A stretch of 64,000 nucleotides of DNA, from the NCBI GenBank assembly GCA_022825855.1, contig JAJDWB010000021.1, positions 1 to 64,000 of the forward strand, given 5' to 3'. Each line of letters starts with the position of its first letter. Within the stretch, counting starts at the first letter, position 1. This stretch comes from Dehalococcoidia bacterium. GTDB lineage: Bacteria > Chloroflexota > Dehalococcoidia > Bin125. Shown piece after piece: positions 50,531-58,865 of this stretch. The position numbers and the translations under genes were made by a program. The notes under the pieces were generated by a model. That model was not told the DNA's origin and ran no database searches. It was given only the letters and a program-made list of their open reading frames with translations.

Positions 50531-51823
50531 GTGAAGTTTGAGTTTTTCCACCTGATGCCTTATCGGGACCTGCCGCCCGACTTCGCCGAGACCAACAACT
50601 CGGTCTGGGTTGACGTGCCCTCGCACCTCTTCGACCCGGCCAAGGCCCACCAGATGTACAACGACGGCCTGGACGAGCTCGAGGCCGCCGCCGCCGCCGG
50701 TTACGACGGCATCTGCGTCAACGAGCACCATCAGAACGCCTACGGCCTGATGCCGTCGCCCAACCTGATGGCCGCCAACCTCTGCCGGCGCACCAGGGAC
50801 GTCGCCATCGTCGTGCTGGGCAACTCGATCGCGCTCTACAATCCGCCGGTCCGCGTCGCCGAAGAGTTCGCGATGCTCGACTGCATCTCTGGCGGCCGTC
50901 TCGTTGCCGGTTTCCCCGTCGGTACGCCGATGGACGACTGCTTCGCCTACGGCTCCAACCCGTCGCACCTGCGCGACAAGTACTACGAGGCCGCCGACCT
51001 GATCACCCAGGCCTGGACCCGGCCGGAGATGTTCTCGTACAACGGCCGCTACAACCAGCTCCGCTACATCAACATCTGGCCGCGGCCCCTACAGGACCCG
51101 CACCCGCCCGTCTGGATCCCCGGCGGCGGCTCGGTCGAGACCTGGGAGTGGTGCGCCGAGCACAACTACGTCTACTGCTACCTGTCCTACGGCGGCTACA
51201 AGGCCGGTCAGAAGAACGTGGACGGATTCTGGCGCACGATGCAGCAGCGCGAGAAGCCGCTCAACCCGTACCACGCCGGATTCCTCCAGCTCGTCGCCGT
51301 CGGCGAGACCGAGCAGGAAGTCGCCGACAAGTTCGGCCCGCACGCGGAGTACTTCTACAACAAGATGCTCCACATCGACGCCCGCTACGCCGACCCGCCC
51401 GGCTACCGCACTGTGCGCACGATCGAACAGGGATTCACCCGCAGCCAGGGCCTCAAGCCCGTCTTCGGCGACTCCAAGAAGTTCGAGGGCGAGAAGACGG
51501 CCGAGAAGATGGTCGAGTCCAAGGCGAACTCCGAGATCACCTGGAACGACTTGATTCGCGAAGGCAACATCGTCGCCGGTACGCCCAGCCAGGTCACCGA
51601 GCAGCTCGAGGAAGTGATCCGCACGCTCCACGTGGGACACCTGATGATCCTCAACCAGTTCGGCTCGATTCCCAAGGAACTGGCCATCCCGAACATCGAG
51701 ATGACCGCCCAGCAGGTGCTGCCCAACCTCAAGCACATCTGGGACGACGAAGGCTGGGAAGACCACTGGTGGCCGCAGGGCCTCGAAGGTGGACAGGCGA
51801 AGCCCGCCGCGTTGAGCTTCTAA
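50531..51823 (+). CDS. LLM-class flavin-dependent monooxygenase
   Basis: A 430-residue luciferase-family protein: MKFEFFHLMPYRDLPPDFAE, YDGICVNEHHQNAYGLMPSP, VVLGNSIALYNPPVRVAEEF, MLDCISGGRLVAGFPVGTPM and PPVWIPGGGSVETWEW. It is longer than the F420-type LLM at 16917 and belongs to the bacterial luciferase-like FMNH2 branch. Such enzymes oxidise aromatic, alkyl or sulfonate compounds. Start is GTG with GGAG upstream. A strong hairpin follows. Confidence 0.87.
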   Translation: MKFEFFHLMPYRDLPPDFAETNNSVWVDVPSHLFDPAKAHQMYNDGLDELEAAAAAGYDGICVNEHHQNAYGLMPSPNLMAANLCRRTRDVAIVVLGNSIALYNPPVRVAEEFAMLDCISGGRLVAGFPVGTPMDDCFAYGSNPSHLRDKYYEAADLITQAWTRPEMFSYNGRYNQLRYINIWPRPLQDPHPPVWIPGGGSVETWEWCAEHNYVYCYLSYGGYKAGQKNVDGFWRTMQQREKPLNPYHAGFLQLVAVGETEQEVADKFGPHAEYFYNKMLHIDARYADPPGYRTVRTIEQGFTRSQGLKPVFGDSKKFEGEKTAEKMVESKANSEITWNDLIREGNIVAGTPSQVTEQLEEVIRTLHVGHLMILNQFGSIPKELAIPNIEMTAQQVLPNLKHIWDDEGWEDHWWPQGLEGGQAKPAALSF

Positions 51824-51849
51824 TACTCAGGCGCGGTTCGAACCAGATC

Positions 51850-51885
51850 AAGCGCGGGGCGGGAGACACAATCCGCCCCGCGCTT
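51850..51885. terminator. Hairpin after the LLM gene
   Basis: AAGCGCGGGGCGG and CCGCCCCGCGCTT form a 13-bp stem around a 10-base loop, 27 bases after the LLM stop codon and just upstream of the DsbA-like gene. It separates the two transcription units; no T-run follows. Confidence 0.7.
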
Positions 51886-51916
51886 GCTTGTCCGGAGCAT
51901 CGTGTTTCGGGGCATA

Positions 51917-53038
51917 ATGAAACGGATGATGCTGAACACGAACCGGATCGCCGTACTCGCCGTCGCCGCCTTGCTGGCCGTCGCGGCGCTCCTCGGCTGG
52001 TCGCTCGATCAAGGGCAGCCCACGGCCTCGGCCCAGTCGGGTCGGAGCGAGTCGGTCCAGGTACGGGCGCAACTGCTCGAGAGCGGCCGGATCGAGCTCA
52101 GTCTGCGCACCCGCACGGGCGACCTTTCGCCCAGGCAGCGTCTCTTTCCCGTCGGTACGCGGGAGACCGGCTGGCTGGTCAGTACGCCGGTCGAACTACC
52201 CAACGGCGCCGAGGTCCTGATCATCGCGCGCCGCCAGGCGGACCGCGATCTCGAATTCGGCGTGCGCACGCTCGATCCGCGTGAGGACTACCTGCCCAGG
52301 GGCCGTGTCTTCCCCGCCTCCACCCCGGTCGGCCGCCGGCTGATCAGTACGCCGGTCCGCATCCCTGCGCCCCCGGCGCAGGATGACGCACAGCAGCAGG
52401 CCGACGAGCCTCAGCCGCAGCCAGAGCCGACACCGGAACCCGAACCCGAGTCGTCGACCGATGACGAGGGAGGCAGCGACGAGACCACCGAGAGCGTCGA
52501 GCGCATCTCCGGCGGTCACCGCGACGGCCTGATCGTCGAAAACGGTGTGCTTGGCGACCCGTCCGCGCCGGTCCTGATCAGCGAATACGGCGATCCGTTT
52601 TGACCCGCTTGCCGCAGCTTCGCAGCTCAGGTTGAGCCGCGAGTGATTCGAGAGCTCGTACAGACCGGACAGGCACGGTACGAGTTTAAGGTGCTCTCCT
52701 ACATCGGCCCGCAGTCCGACCGCGTCGGCCTTGGCATGATCTGCGCCCTCCAGCAGAGCGGCGCCGCGTTCTGGGAGTTCTACGATCGCTTCCTCGTCGA
52801 TCGCAGTTCGGCCCACCGACGCGAGCAATTGATCAGCTTCGCCACCGACATCGGCCTCGACTCCGACCAGTTCACGCAGTGCTACAACGATCCAGCGACG
52901 CGCCGGCAGTTGAATGACGAGCTCAACGCCGCACGCGCGCTCGGCATCAGCCATGGCCCCCGAACCCGCGTCGACGACCAGAGCGGCGGCACGACGTTCA
53001 CTTCCATCCAGCGGGCCGTCGAACGCGCGATCCCCTAG
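51917..53038 (+). CDS. Secreted DsbA-like thiol-disulfide oxidoreductase, probable selenoprotein (in-frame TGA = Sec229)
   Basis: Read through TGA 52601-52603, the gene encodes 373 residues. Residues 1-40 are a signal peptide (IAVLAVAALLAVAALLGWSL). Residues 57-150 hold two copies of a repeat shared with the protein at 10465. A Pro/Glu/Gln linker (QPQPEPTPEPEPE) follows. From residue 210 comes a DsbA-family domain: GVLGDPSAPVLISEYGDPF, then TGA, then PACRSFAAQVEPRVIRELV. Family members have CPxC here, so TGA replaces the first active-site Cys, giving U-P-A-C. The same frame stays open for 145 codons with DsbA features (ICALQQSGAAFWEFYD, DIGLDSDQFTQCY, LGISHGP). A candidate SECIS stem-loop follows the TGA. 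A nonsense mutation or read error would look the same. Two thioredoxin-fold genes are in the window; the TlpA-like one is ordinary. Confidence 0.72.
52607..52637 (+). promoter_or_regulatory. Candidate bacterial SECIS stem-loop after the in-frame TGA
   Basis: Three bases after TGA 52601-52603 a hairpin can be drawn: GCTTG pairs with TGAGC (52633-52637, two G-U), CC with GG, then a 2x2 internal loop, then AGCT with AGCT around loop TCGC (52620-52623). A single T (52632) is bulged. The apical loop begins 17 bases after the TGA, in the range for bacterial SECIS elements. The loop lacks the G usually found in its first two positions, so the match is only partial. Confidence 0.42.
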
Positions 53039-53058
53039 TCCGCCGGTACGCTGAGCGC

Positions 53059-53469
53059 ATGAAGCCGAAGATCAGCATCATCACCCTGGGCGTGAGCGAT
53101 CTGGCCGAATCCGTGCGCTTCTACCGAGACGGCCTCGGCCTGCCCGCGCCCAGCTACAACGAGGGCGACGACATCTGTTTCCTCGAGCTTGAGGGCGCCT
53201 GGCTGTCGCTCTACCGCCGGGAGAAGTTCCCTGGCGAGGCCGATGTCGACTTTGCCGACACGTCCGCCGGCACGCCGACCGTCACGCTGGCCCACAACCT
53301 GCCCTCGGCCGACGCGGTCGACGCCGCCATGCAGGAAGCCGTCGACGCCGGCGCGACGCTGGTCAAGAAACCTGAGGAGGTCTTCTGGGGCGGCTACAGC
53401 GGATACTTCAGCGATCCCGACGGCTACCTGTGGGAACTCGCCTACAACCCGTTCACCGACCTGACCTGA
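53059..53469 (+). CDS. VOC (glyoxalase/bleomycin-resistance fold) protein
   Basis: A 136-residue vicinal-oxygen-chelate domain pair: ISIITLGVSDLAESVRFYRD in the first half and GYSGYFSDPDGYLWELAYNP in the second, with Glu as a likely metal ligand near the end. It begins 20 bases after the DsbA-like gene and may share its transcript. A second VOC gene follows by 13 bases. The substrate is unknown. Confidence 0.86.
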   Translation: MKPKISIITLGVSDLAESVRFYRDGLGLPAPSYNEGDDICFLELEGAWLSLYRREKFPGEADVDFADTSAGTPTVTLAHNLPSADAVDAAMQEAVDAGATLVKKPEEVFWGGYSGYFSDPDGYLWELAYNPFTDLT

Positions 53470-53482
53470 GAGCGCGCTTGCA

Positions 53483-53860
53483 ATGCCCAGGGTCACCCAT
53501 CTCAGCGCCGTCACGCTGGTGGTCGCCGAGATGGCACGCTCGACCGCCTTCTACGAGTCCCTGGGCTTCGAGCGAATCTACGGAGGACCCGAGGCCAGCT
53601 TCAGCTCCTTCCACGCCGGAGAGAGCTATCTCAACCTGATGCTCGGCAATCCGGGCGCGCGGAGCGAGATCAACTTCCGGGCCATCTTCTACGTCGACGA
53701 CGTGGACGCCTTCCACGCCAACGCCGTCGCCGCCGGCATCGAACCGCTCTTCGCACCCCGGGACGCGCCCTGGAACGAGCGCTACTTCCATATTGCCGAC
53801 CCAGACGGCCACGAAGTTTCGTTCGCCAAGCCCCTGGAGCGCTCGGACGTTAGCGGCTGA
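53483..53860 (+). CDS. VOC (glyoxalase/bleomycin-resistance fold) protein
   Basis: A 125-residue VOC protein: HLSAVTLVVAEMARSTAFYE, SLGFERIYGG, and the C-terminal YFHIADPDGHEVSFAKPL with the metal-ligand Glu. It follows the first VOC gene but is not a close copy of it. Its end overlaps the end of the convergent SDR gene by 11 bases. Substrate unknown. Confidence 0.86.
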   Translation: MPRVTHLSAVTLVVAEMARSTAFYESLGFERIYGGPEASFSSFHAGESYLNLMLGNPGARSEINFRAIFYVDDVDAFHANAVAAGIEPLFAPRDAPWNERYFHIADPDGHEVSFAKPLERSDVSG

Positions 53861-54614
53861 GGTTGCTGGCCGCGGTCAGCCCGCCGTCGATGATGAACTC
53901 GGATCCCGTGCTGTAGGTGGCGTCGGCGGCGATGAAGAGCATCATCTTGGCGACCTCCTCCGCTCGGCCCATGCGGCTGATCGGAATCCTCATCGGGCGG
54001 TCGCCCTGCTCGTTGCGCTTGGCGTCGGGATTGGCCAGCATCTCCGTGTCGACCGGGCCAGGATGGACCGAGTTGACCCGGATGTTGTCGCCGCCCAGCT
54101 CCACGGCGGCGACCTTGGTCAGTCCGCGCACGCCGAACTTGCTCGACACGTATGCCCCCAGACCGGGGTAGCCCTGAATGCCGGCCGTCGAGGAGGTGTT
54201 GATGATGCAGCCGCCGCCCGCCTCGCGCATCGCTGGAATCACCGCGCGCATGCCAAGGAACACGCCAACCAGGTTCACATCGATGACCTGGCGGAAGTGC
54301 TCGAGCGTGGCCTGCTCGATCGGAGCCACAGGAAGAATCCCGGCGTTGTTGAGCAGGAAGTCCACGCGACCGAACTCGGCCACGGTCTTGTCGACGATGT
54401 CGCTCCAGTCGGTCTCGCTGGTCACGTCGAGATGCACGTAGAGGGCCTGGCCTCCCGTGTCGACGATGCTGTTGGCGACGCGCTGACCTGCTTCATCGAG
54501 GATGTCGCCGAGCACCACTGCTGCGCCCTCGCGGGCGAACAGCCGGGCCTCTTCCTCACCCTGCCCGCGTGCGCCGCCCGAGATGATGGCAACCTTACCG
54601 TCGAGCTGTCCCAT
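53850..54614 (-). CDS. Short-chain dehydrogenase/reductase (SDR), tandem copy
   Basis: A 254-residue SDR with ISGGARGQGEEEARLFAREG, NNAGILPV, Ser in NTSSTAGIQGYPG and YVSSKFGV, ending YSTGSEFIIDGGLTAAS. It is a close paralogue of the next gene upstream, 54653-55435, which reads ISGGARGQGEAEARLF and YVSSKFAV. The two arose by tandem duplication. Substrate unknown, perhaps a hydroxyacyl or steroid-like alcohol. Confidence 0.89.
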   Translation of the reverse strand: MGQLDGKVAIISGGARGQGEEEARLFAREGAAVVLGDILDEAGQRVANSIVDTGGQALYVHLDVTSETDWSDIVDKTVAEFGRVDFLLNNAGILPVAPIEQATLEHFRQVIDVNLVGVFLGMRAVIPAMREAGGGCIINTSSTAGIQGYPGLGAYVSSKFGVRGLTKVAAVELGGDNIRVNSVHPGPVDTEMLANPDAKRNEQGDRPMRIPISRMGRAEEVAKMMLFIAADATYSTGSEFIIDGGLTAASNLSR

Positions 54615-54652
54615 GTGGTTCTCCGTGTCTAGTCCGCAGAGTTGTTACTGGA

Positions 54653-55435
54653 TTACTCAATCAGTTGGCCGATGTTGCCGCCGATGGTCAGCCCGCCGTC
54701 AATGACGAACTCGGCGCCCGTGCTGTAGGAGGCGTCGGAGGCGATGAAGAGCATCATCTTGGCCACCTCATCGGCTGTGCCGATGCGCGGGATGGGACCG
54801 GCGAAGCTGAAGTCATCGTCCGCGCGCTGGGAGCGCTGGGTGAGCTCCGGGTCGCGGATCATCGGCGTATCGATCGGGCCGGGATGCACCGAGTTGACGC
54901 GGATGTTGTAGGGGCCGAACTCGACGGCGGCCGACTTGGTCATGCCGCGCACGGCGAACTTGGAGGAGACGTAGGCGCTGAGCCCGGCGTAGCCTTCGAG
55001 CCCTGCGGTCGAGGACGTGTTGATGATGCAGCCGCCGCCGGCTTCCTTCATCGGCTTCACCGCCGCGCGCATGCCCAACCAGACGCCGACCTGGTTGATC
55101 CGAATGACCTCCAGATACTCCTGCAACGAGGAGTCTTCGATCATCTTGACCCGCGCGATGCCGGCGTTGTTGATCAGGATGTCCAGGCGGCCGTACTGCT
55201 CGACTGTTCGGTCGATTATCTCGGCCCAGTTCGACTGCTCGGAGACGTCGAGCTTGGCAAACGTCGCCTGCCCGCCGGTGTCGATGATGCTCTCGGCGAC
55301 GCGCCTGCCTTCCTCCTCAAGGACGTCACCGAGGACGACGGCAGCGCCCTCGCGGGCGAACAGCCGCGCCTCCGCCTCGCCCTGTCCGCGCGCGCCGCCG
55401 GAGATCAACGCGACCATTCCGTCCAGCTTGCCCAT
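54653..55435 (-). CDS. Short-chain dehydrogenase/reductase (SDR), tandem copy
   Basis: A 260-residue SDR with the 'GARGQG' cofactor motif, NNAGIARV, Ser in NTSSTAGLEGYAG and YVSSKFAV; it ends YSTGAEFVIDGGLTIGG. Its neighbour downstream is a close paralogue with the same strand and only 38 bases between them. The GGAACMS-like cupin gene at 55474 lies 38 bases upstream and may be in the same operon. Confidence 0.89.
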   Translation of the reverse strand: MGKLDGMVALISGGARGQGEAEARLFAREGAAVVLGDVLEEEGRRVAESIIDTGGQATFAKLDVSEQSNWAEIIDRTVEQYGRLDILINNAGIARVKMIEDSSLQEYLEVIRINQVGVWLGMRAAVKPMKEAGGGCIINTSSTAGLEGYAGLSAYVSSKFAVRGMTKSAAVEFGPYNIRVNSVHPGPIDTPMIRDPELTQRSQRADDDFSFAGPIPRIGTADEVAKMMLFIASDASYSTGAEFVIDGGLTIGGNIGQLIE

Positions 55436-55473
55436 AATGCTGCTCCTCGGTCTCTAGCGCTTCAGCAGGGAGA

Positions 55474-56049
55474 TTACTTGCCGCTCAGGTCGCGGCGGGT
55501 GCGCATGGCGAATGGTTCGACGCGACCGCTCTCCAGGTCGAAGCGGTACCGCCACTGCCGCAGCAGGTCGAGGCCGTAGACGTGAATCGCCAGCGTCTTG
55601 CCCTCGTTGATCTCGACCGCGTGGATATCCGCCGGCGGCTCGGAGATCACCGTGGTGGTGCCGGTCGGCACGCGGGTCGGCTCCAGCTCCTCCAGCTCCG
55701 CGTACCAGGGCGTCGCCCCGTCGTCGACGCGCTGGTAGTTGCGGTTGAACTCGACCCCGGAGATCACGCCCTCCATCGCCCAGCCGTTGTGGTTGTGGAC
55801 CGGCGCGCCCGCATCCGGCTGCCAGACGACGGCCATCACCGTCAGGTTGTCCGCGCGGTGGATGACAAAGCCCTTGTCAGGGTCCGGATCGTCATTCTCA
55901 GGCAGGTCGAGCAGCAGGTCTCGGCGCTGAATGATTCGCTCCAGCGGATCGGAGATCTGCGCGATCTGGCGCTCAGCCGAGTCGCCCCGGTCGGCGATCC
56001 GCTGCGCGTCCTTGACAAAGTCCATCAGTGTGTACGTCGAGGTCGTCAT
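55474..56049 (-). CDS. Cysteine-dioxygenase-type cupin
   Basis: A 191-residue cupin of the cysteine dioxygenase/3-mercaptopropionate dioxygenase group. The iron ligands are in APVHNHNGWAMEGVISG (two His) and DIHAVE (third His), with the beta-strands LTVMAVVWQPDAG and LAIHVYGLDLLRQWRYRF around them. It would oxidise a thiol such as cysteine or mercaptopropionate to a sulfinate with O2. No sulfur-metabolism gene is adjacent. Confidence 0.82.
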   Translation of the reverse strand: MTTSTYTLMDFVKDAQRIADRGDSAERQIAQISDPLERIIQRRDLLLDLPENDDPDPDKGFVIHRADNLTVMAVVWQPDAGAPVHNHNGWAMEGVISGVEFNRNYQRVDDGATPWYAELEELEPTRVPTGTTTVISEPPADIHAVEINEGKTLAIHVYGLDLLRQWRYRFDLESGRVEPFAMRTRRDLSGK

Positions 56050-56166
56050 CGTTCGACCCTTTCATCGTGCTGGCGCACTGGAGTCGATTATAGGTCCGCC
56101 GTGCCGGCATTCGGGATGGTCGGCTAGCCTGCTCAGACGAGCAAGCGCGACCTGTGGAGAGCGTCA

Positions 56167-57240
56167 ATGGCGTCGCAACGAGCGGAGTTCGGCCTCTTCT
56201 ATCAGCTGCCGCAGGCCGACGGTCAAGACGTGCCGCAGCGATACCGCGACACGATCGCGCAGGTCGTGCATGGCGATCGGATCGGCTGGGACGCCGCCTG
56301 GCTCGCCGAAATGCACTTCGTTCGCGAGTTCTCGGTCCTGCCCTCGCCAATGCTGACCATGGCCGCCATCGCCGCACAGACGGAACGCATCCGCCTTGGC
56401 ACCGGCGTCGCGCTCTTGCCGCTGGTCGATCCGATCCGCACCGCCGAGGATGCCGCGACGCTCGATATCATCTCCAACGGCCGGCTCGAGTTCGGCGTCG
56501 GACGCGGCAGCATCGGCGAGCACTTCGCCGGTTTCAACGTCAACATCGCCGATCGGGCCAGCCGCTTCGAAGAGGCGTTGACCGTGATCCGCCAGGCCTG
56601 GCTGGACGGTCCGGTTAACTTCGAGGGCGACCACTTCCGCTACCGCAACGTCCCGGTCGTGCCCAAGCCGATCCAGCGCCCGGGCCCGCCCATTCGCATC
56701 GCCGCCAACAGCGACGAGTCATTCGTCCGCGCCTCGACCGACGACTGGCGCGTCTTTGCCAGCCCGATCACCGCCTTCGCCGAAGACCTCGACCGCCGCT
56801 TCGCCATGTACCACCAGGCGAGGCCCGATGCGCCCGCCACGGACGCCGGCATCCTGCTGCCCGTTCACGTTCATGAGTCCTCGGAGACGGCCAGGGAAGA
56901 GGCTCGCGCCAGCCTGCAGAGCTACCTCAAGGTCGTCAGCGACACCGGGATCAGGAGTTGGACCCGGCGCGGCGGCGACCCCGACGACCTGCCGCCCCTG
57001 CTCAATCGAAATCGCAACTCTAGCTACGAGGACGTACTGGATCAGATGTGCGCGATCGGCAACCCGGACGAAGTCATCGACAAGCTCAACGCCGTCGGCG
57101 AGCGCTACGGCGTCGGCCACTTCATCACCTGGTGCAACGCCGGCGGAATGATCCCGCACGAGCAGGTCACGCGCTCGATGAGCCTGTTCATGGAACAGTG
57201 CGCGCCCAACATTACGATTCCGCAGCGTCCGGCGAGCTGA
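56167..57240 (+). CDS. LLM-class flavin-dependent oxidoreductase
   Basis: A 357-residue luciferase-family enzyme: FGLFYQLPQADGQDVPQRYR, AAWLAEMHFVREFSVLPSP, IRLGTGVALLPLVDPIRTAE, LDIISNGRLEFGVGRGSIGE and PPIRIAANSDESFVRA. It is of the alkanal-monooxygenase-like branch. GGAG precedes ATG 56167. The end overlaps the convergent DNA methyltransferase gene by 29 bases. Substrate unknown. Confidence 0.87.
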   Translation: MASQRAEFGLFYQLPQADGQDVPQRYRDTIAQVVHGDRIGWDAAWLAEMHFVREFSVLPSPMLTMAAIAAQTERIRLGTGVALLPLVDPIRTAEDAATLDIISNGRLEFGVGRGSIGEHFAGFNVNIADRASRFEEALTVIRQAWLDGPVNFEGDHFRYRNVPVVPKPIQRPGPPIRIAANSDESFVRASTDDWRVFASPITAFAEDLDRRFAMYHQARPDAPATDAGILLPVHVHESSETAREEARASLQSYLKVVSDTGIRSWTRRGGDPDDLPPLLNRNRNSSYEDVLDQMCAIGNPDEVIDKLNAVGERYGVGHFITWCNAGGMIPHEQVTRSMSLFMEQCAPNITIPQRPAS

Positions 57241-58069
57241 CGACCTCCGCAGTCGGCAGCCGGTTCCGCATCACGTTGATCGCCTCCGGATTGTCGTCGA
57301 TCAGCAGATATCTGCGACCCAGCGTCTGCGCCGCCGCGCCGACGGTGCCGCTGCCCGCGAACGGATCCAGGACCAGTTCGCCCTCGTCGCTCGACGCTCG
57401 CAGGATGCGCTCGGCCAGGGCGACCGGTTTCTGCGTCGGATAGCCGGTGCGCTCTCTCGCATTGGTGCCGACAATCGTTTGCCACCAGACATCGGTCGGC
57501 AGCTTGCCGCGCTCCGCCTTCTCCTTCCCGACCAGGCCGGGCGCGAGATAGGGAACGCGGTCTATCGCGTCCCGGTTGAAGACGTAGCGATCACGATCCT
57601 TGGCGTATACGAGAATGTTGTCATGCTTGGCCGGCCAGCGGCGCTTCGGCCTTCCGCCGTAGTCGTACGCCCAGACGATCTCGTTGAGAAAGCAATCGCG
57701 GCCGAAGATGTTGTCCAGCGCCACTTTGACGTAGTGCACTTCGCGCGCATCCAGGTGCAGATACAAGCTGCCGTCGTGGCGCAGGACCCTCCAGAGTTCC
57801 ATTAATCGAGGCGCGAGGAAGTCGAGGTACTGCTCGAACGCATCGCCGTACGCATGCTCGGAGACCTGCCTGGAGCGATATCTGCGCCCGCCGAAGCCGA
57901 CTCGTTCTCCTTCTCGGTCCTGCGTCGTTTGCAATCGCTGATACGTCCGCGACCGGCCGGTGTTGAATGGCGGATCGGTATAGACGAGTTGTACGCTCTC
58001 GGTTTGCATCGAACGCAGGACGGCGAGGTTGTCGCCTGCAACGATCCGGCCTGGAGAGTCCGAACTCAC
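57212..58069 (-). CDS. Site-specific DNA methyltransferase (N4-cytosine/N6-adenine, beta-type order)
   Basis: A 285-residue DNA methyltransferase. The catalytic motif is YTDPPFNTGRSRTYQRL (DPPF) near the N-terminus, and the SAM-binding motif LVLDPFAGSGTVGAAAQTLG is at the C-terminus, the order found in the beta group. ARERTGYPTQKPVALAERIL is typical just before the SAM motif. No restriction nuclease is nearby, so it is an orphan methyltransferase. It starts at GTG overlapping the stop of the flavin reductase gene (GTGA). Confidence 0.9.
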   Translation of the reverse strand: MSSDSPGRIVAGDNLAVLRSMQTESVQLVYTDPPFNTGRSRTYQRLQTTQDREGERVGFGGRRYRSRQVSEHAYGDAFEQYLDFLAPRLMELWRVLRHDGSLYLHLDAREVHYVKVALDNIFGRDCFLNEIVWAYDYGGRPKRRWPAKHDNILVYAKDRDRYVFNRDAIDRVPYLAPGLVGKEKAERGKLPTDVWWQTIVGTNARERTGYPTQKPVALAERILRASSDEGELVLDPFAGSGTVGAAAQTLGRRYLLIDDNPEAINVMRNRLPTAEVVSSPDAAES

Positions 58070-58803
58070 GCTTCCGGCAACTCACGCGGCAGGCTCGAAG
58101 TCGTCGGCTCGACTTCGCCTCGCCGTTCCTCTTCCTCGCGGCGTTCCGCCTCTTCCTCACGCTTGATTCGCCGCTCGGCCTCAGCCTCTTCCAGTTCGCG
58201 ACCGATGCCTTCCTCAATCATCTGCTCGACCGGACGCTGCTCCACCGTGGCGTCGAAGCCGTCGTCAAGCACGCTGTAACTTCGCCCGCCCATGTACATC
58301 AAGGGCTTGAATTCGTCGTCGTCCAGGGACCACATGCCGGTGTTGAAGTCAAACCCGTCCGTGTCGGCCTGGGCGGAGACGACCTTGCCGATGAACAACG
58401 TGTGATCGCCCATCGTGTAGAAGTCGTGCAGCGTGCATTCGATCCAGCCGATACAGCCTTCGAGCAAGGGCGAGTCGATCTCCTTGCCCTTGAACGTCGG
58501 CACCCTTGAGGCTTCCAGCTTGTCGCCGATCGTGTTCGAGACCATCCCCAGCCACTGCGTGTGGTTGAGCAGCACCTTGGAGGGGATATTGATCGCGAAC
58601 TCCTCGCCGAACTTGATCATGTCGTGGGTGCGGCGCGAGGGATGCACGGCAATCGCGACCAGCGGGGGATTGACCGACACGGGCATCGACCAGGCGATCG
58701 GCGCCGCGTTGCCTACGCCGCGCCAGTTGGTGCTCACGATCGCCACCGGCGATCCGCCCAGCAGCCGCCGCGCGTCATCTTCAAGCATGCGTTTGCGAAC
58801 CAT
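58066..58803 (-). CDS. Flavin reductase-like FMN-binding protein with a charged C-terminal tail
   Basis: A 245-residue protein with the flavin reductase (split-barrel FMN) pattern: RRLLGGSPVAIVSTNWRGVG, SVNPPLVAIAVHPSRRTHDM, FAINIPSKVLLNHTQWLG and ECTLHDFYTMGDHTLFIGKV. It should supply reduced flavin, for instance to the LLM monooxygenases, or bind FMN itself. The last 45 residues are an E/R-rich predicted helix (ELEEAEAERRIKREEEAERR) that most family members lack. Its stop overlaps the start of the DNA methyltransferase gene. Confidence 0.85.
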   Translation of the reverse strand: MVRKRMLEDDARRLLGGSPVAIVSTNWRGVGNAAPIAWSMPVSVNPPLVAIAVHPSRRTHDMIKFGEEFAINIPSKVLLNHTQWLGMVSNTIGDKLEASRVPTFKGKEIDSPLLEGCIGWIECTLHDFYTMGDHTLFIGKVVSAQADTDGFDFNTGMWSLDDDEFKPLMYMGGRSYSVLDDGFDATVEQRPVEQMIEEGIGRELEEAEAERRIKREEEAERREEEERRGEVEPTTSSLPRELPEA

Positions 58804-58865
58804 GCCGAAAGTCTATCTCGCAGGTGGAGTACGCTGCGATGCAATGATCCGGATGGAGACGCAAG

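Noticed and set aside
52643-53038. Separate 131-codon gene starting at GTG 52643
   Set aside because: It is the C-terminal part of the DsbA domain, in the same frame as the upstream gene. As a separate gene it would lack the active site, so it is treated as one gene read through TGA.
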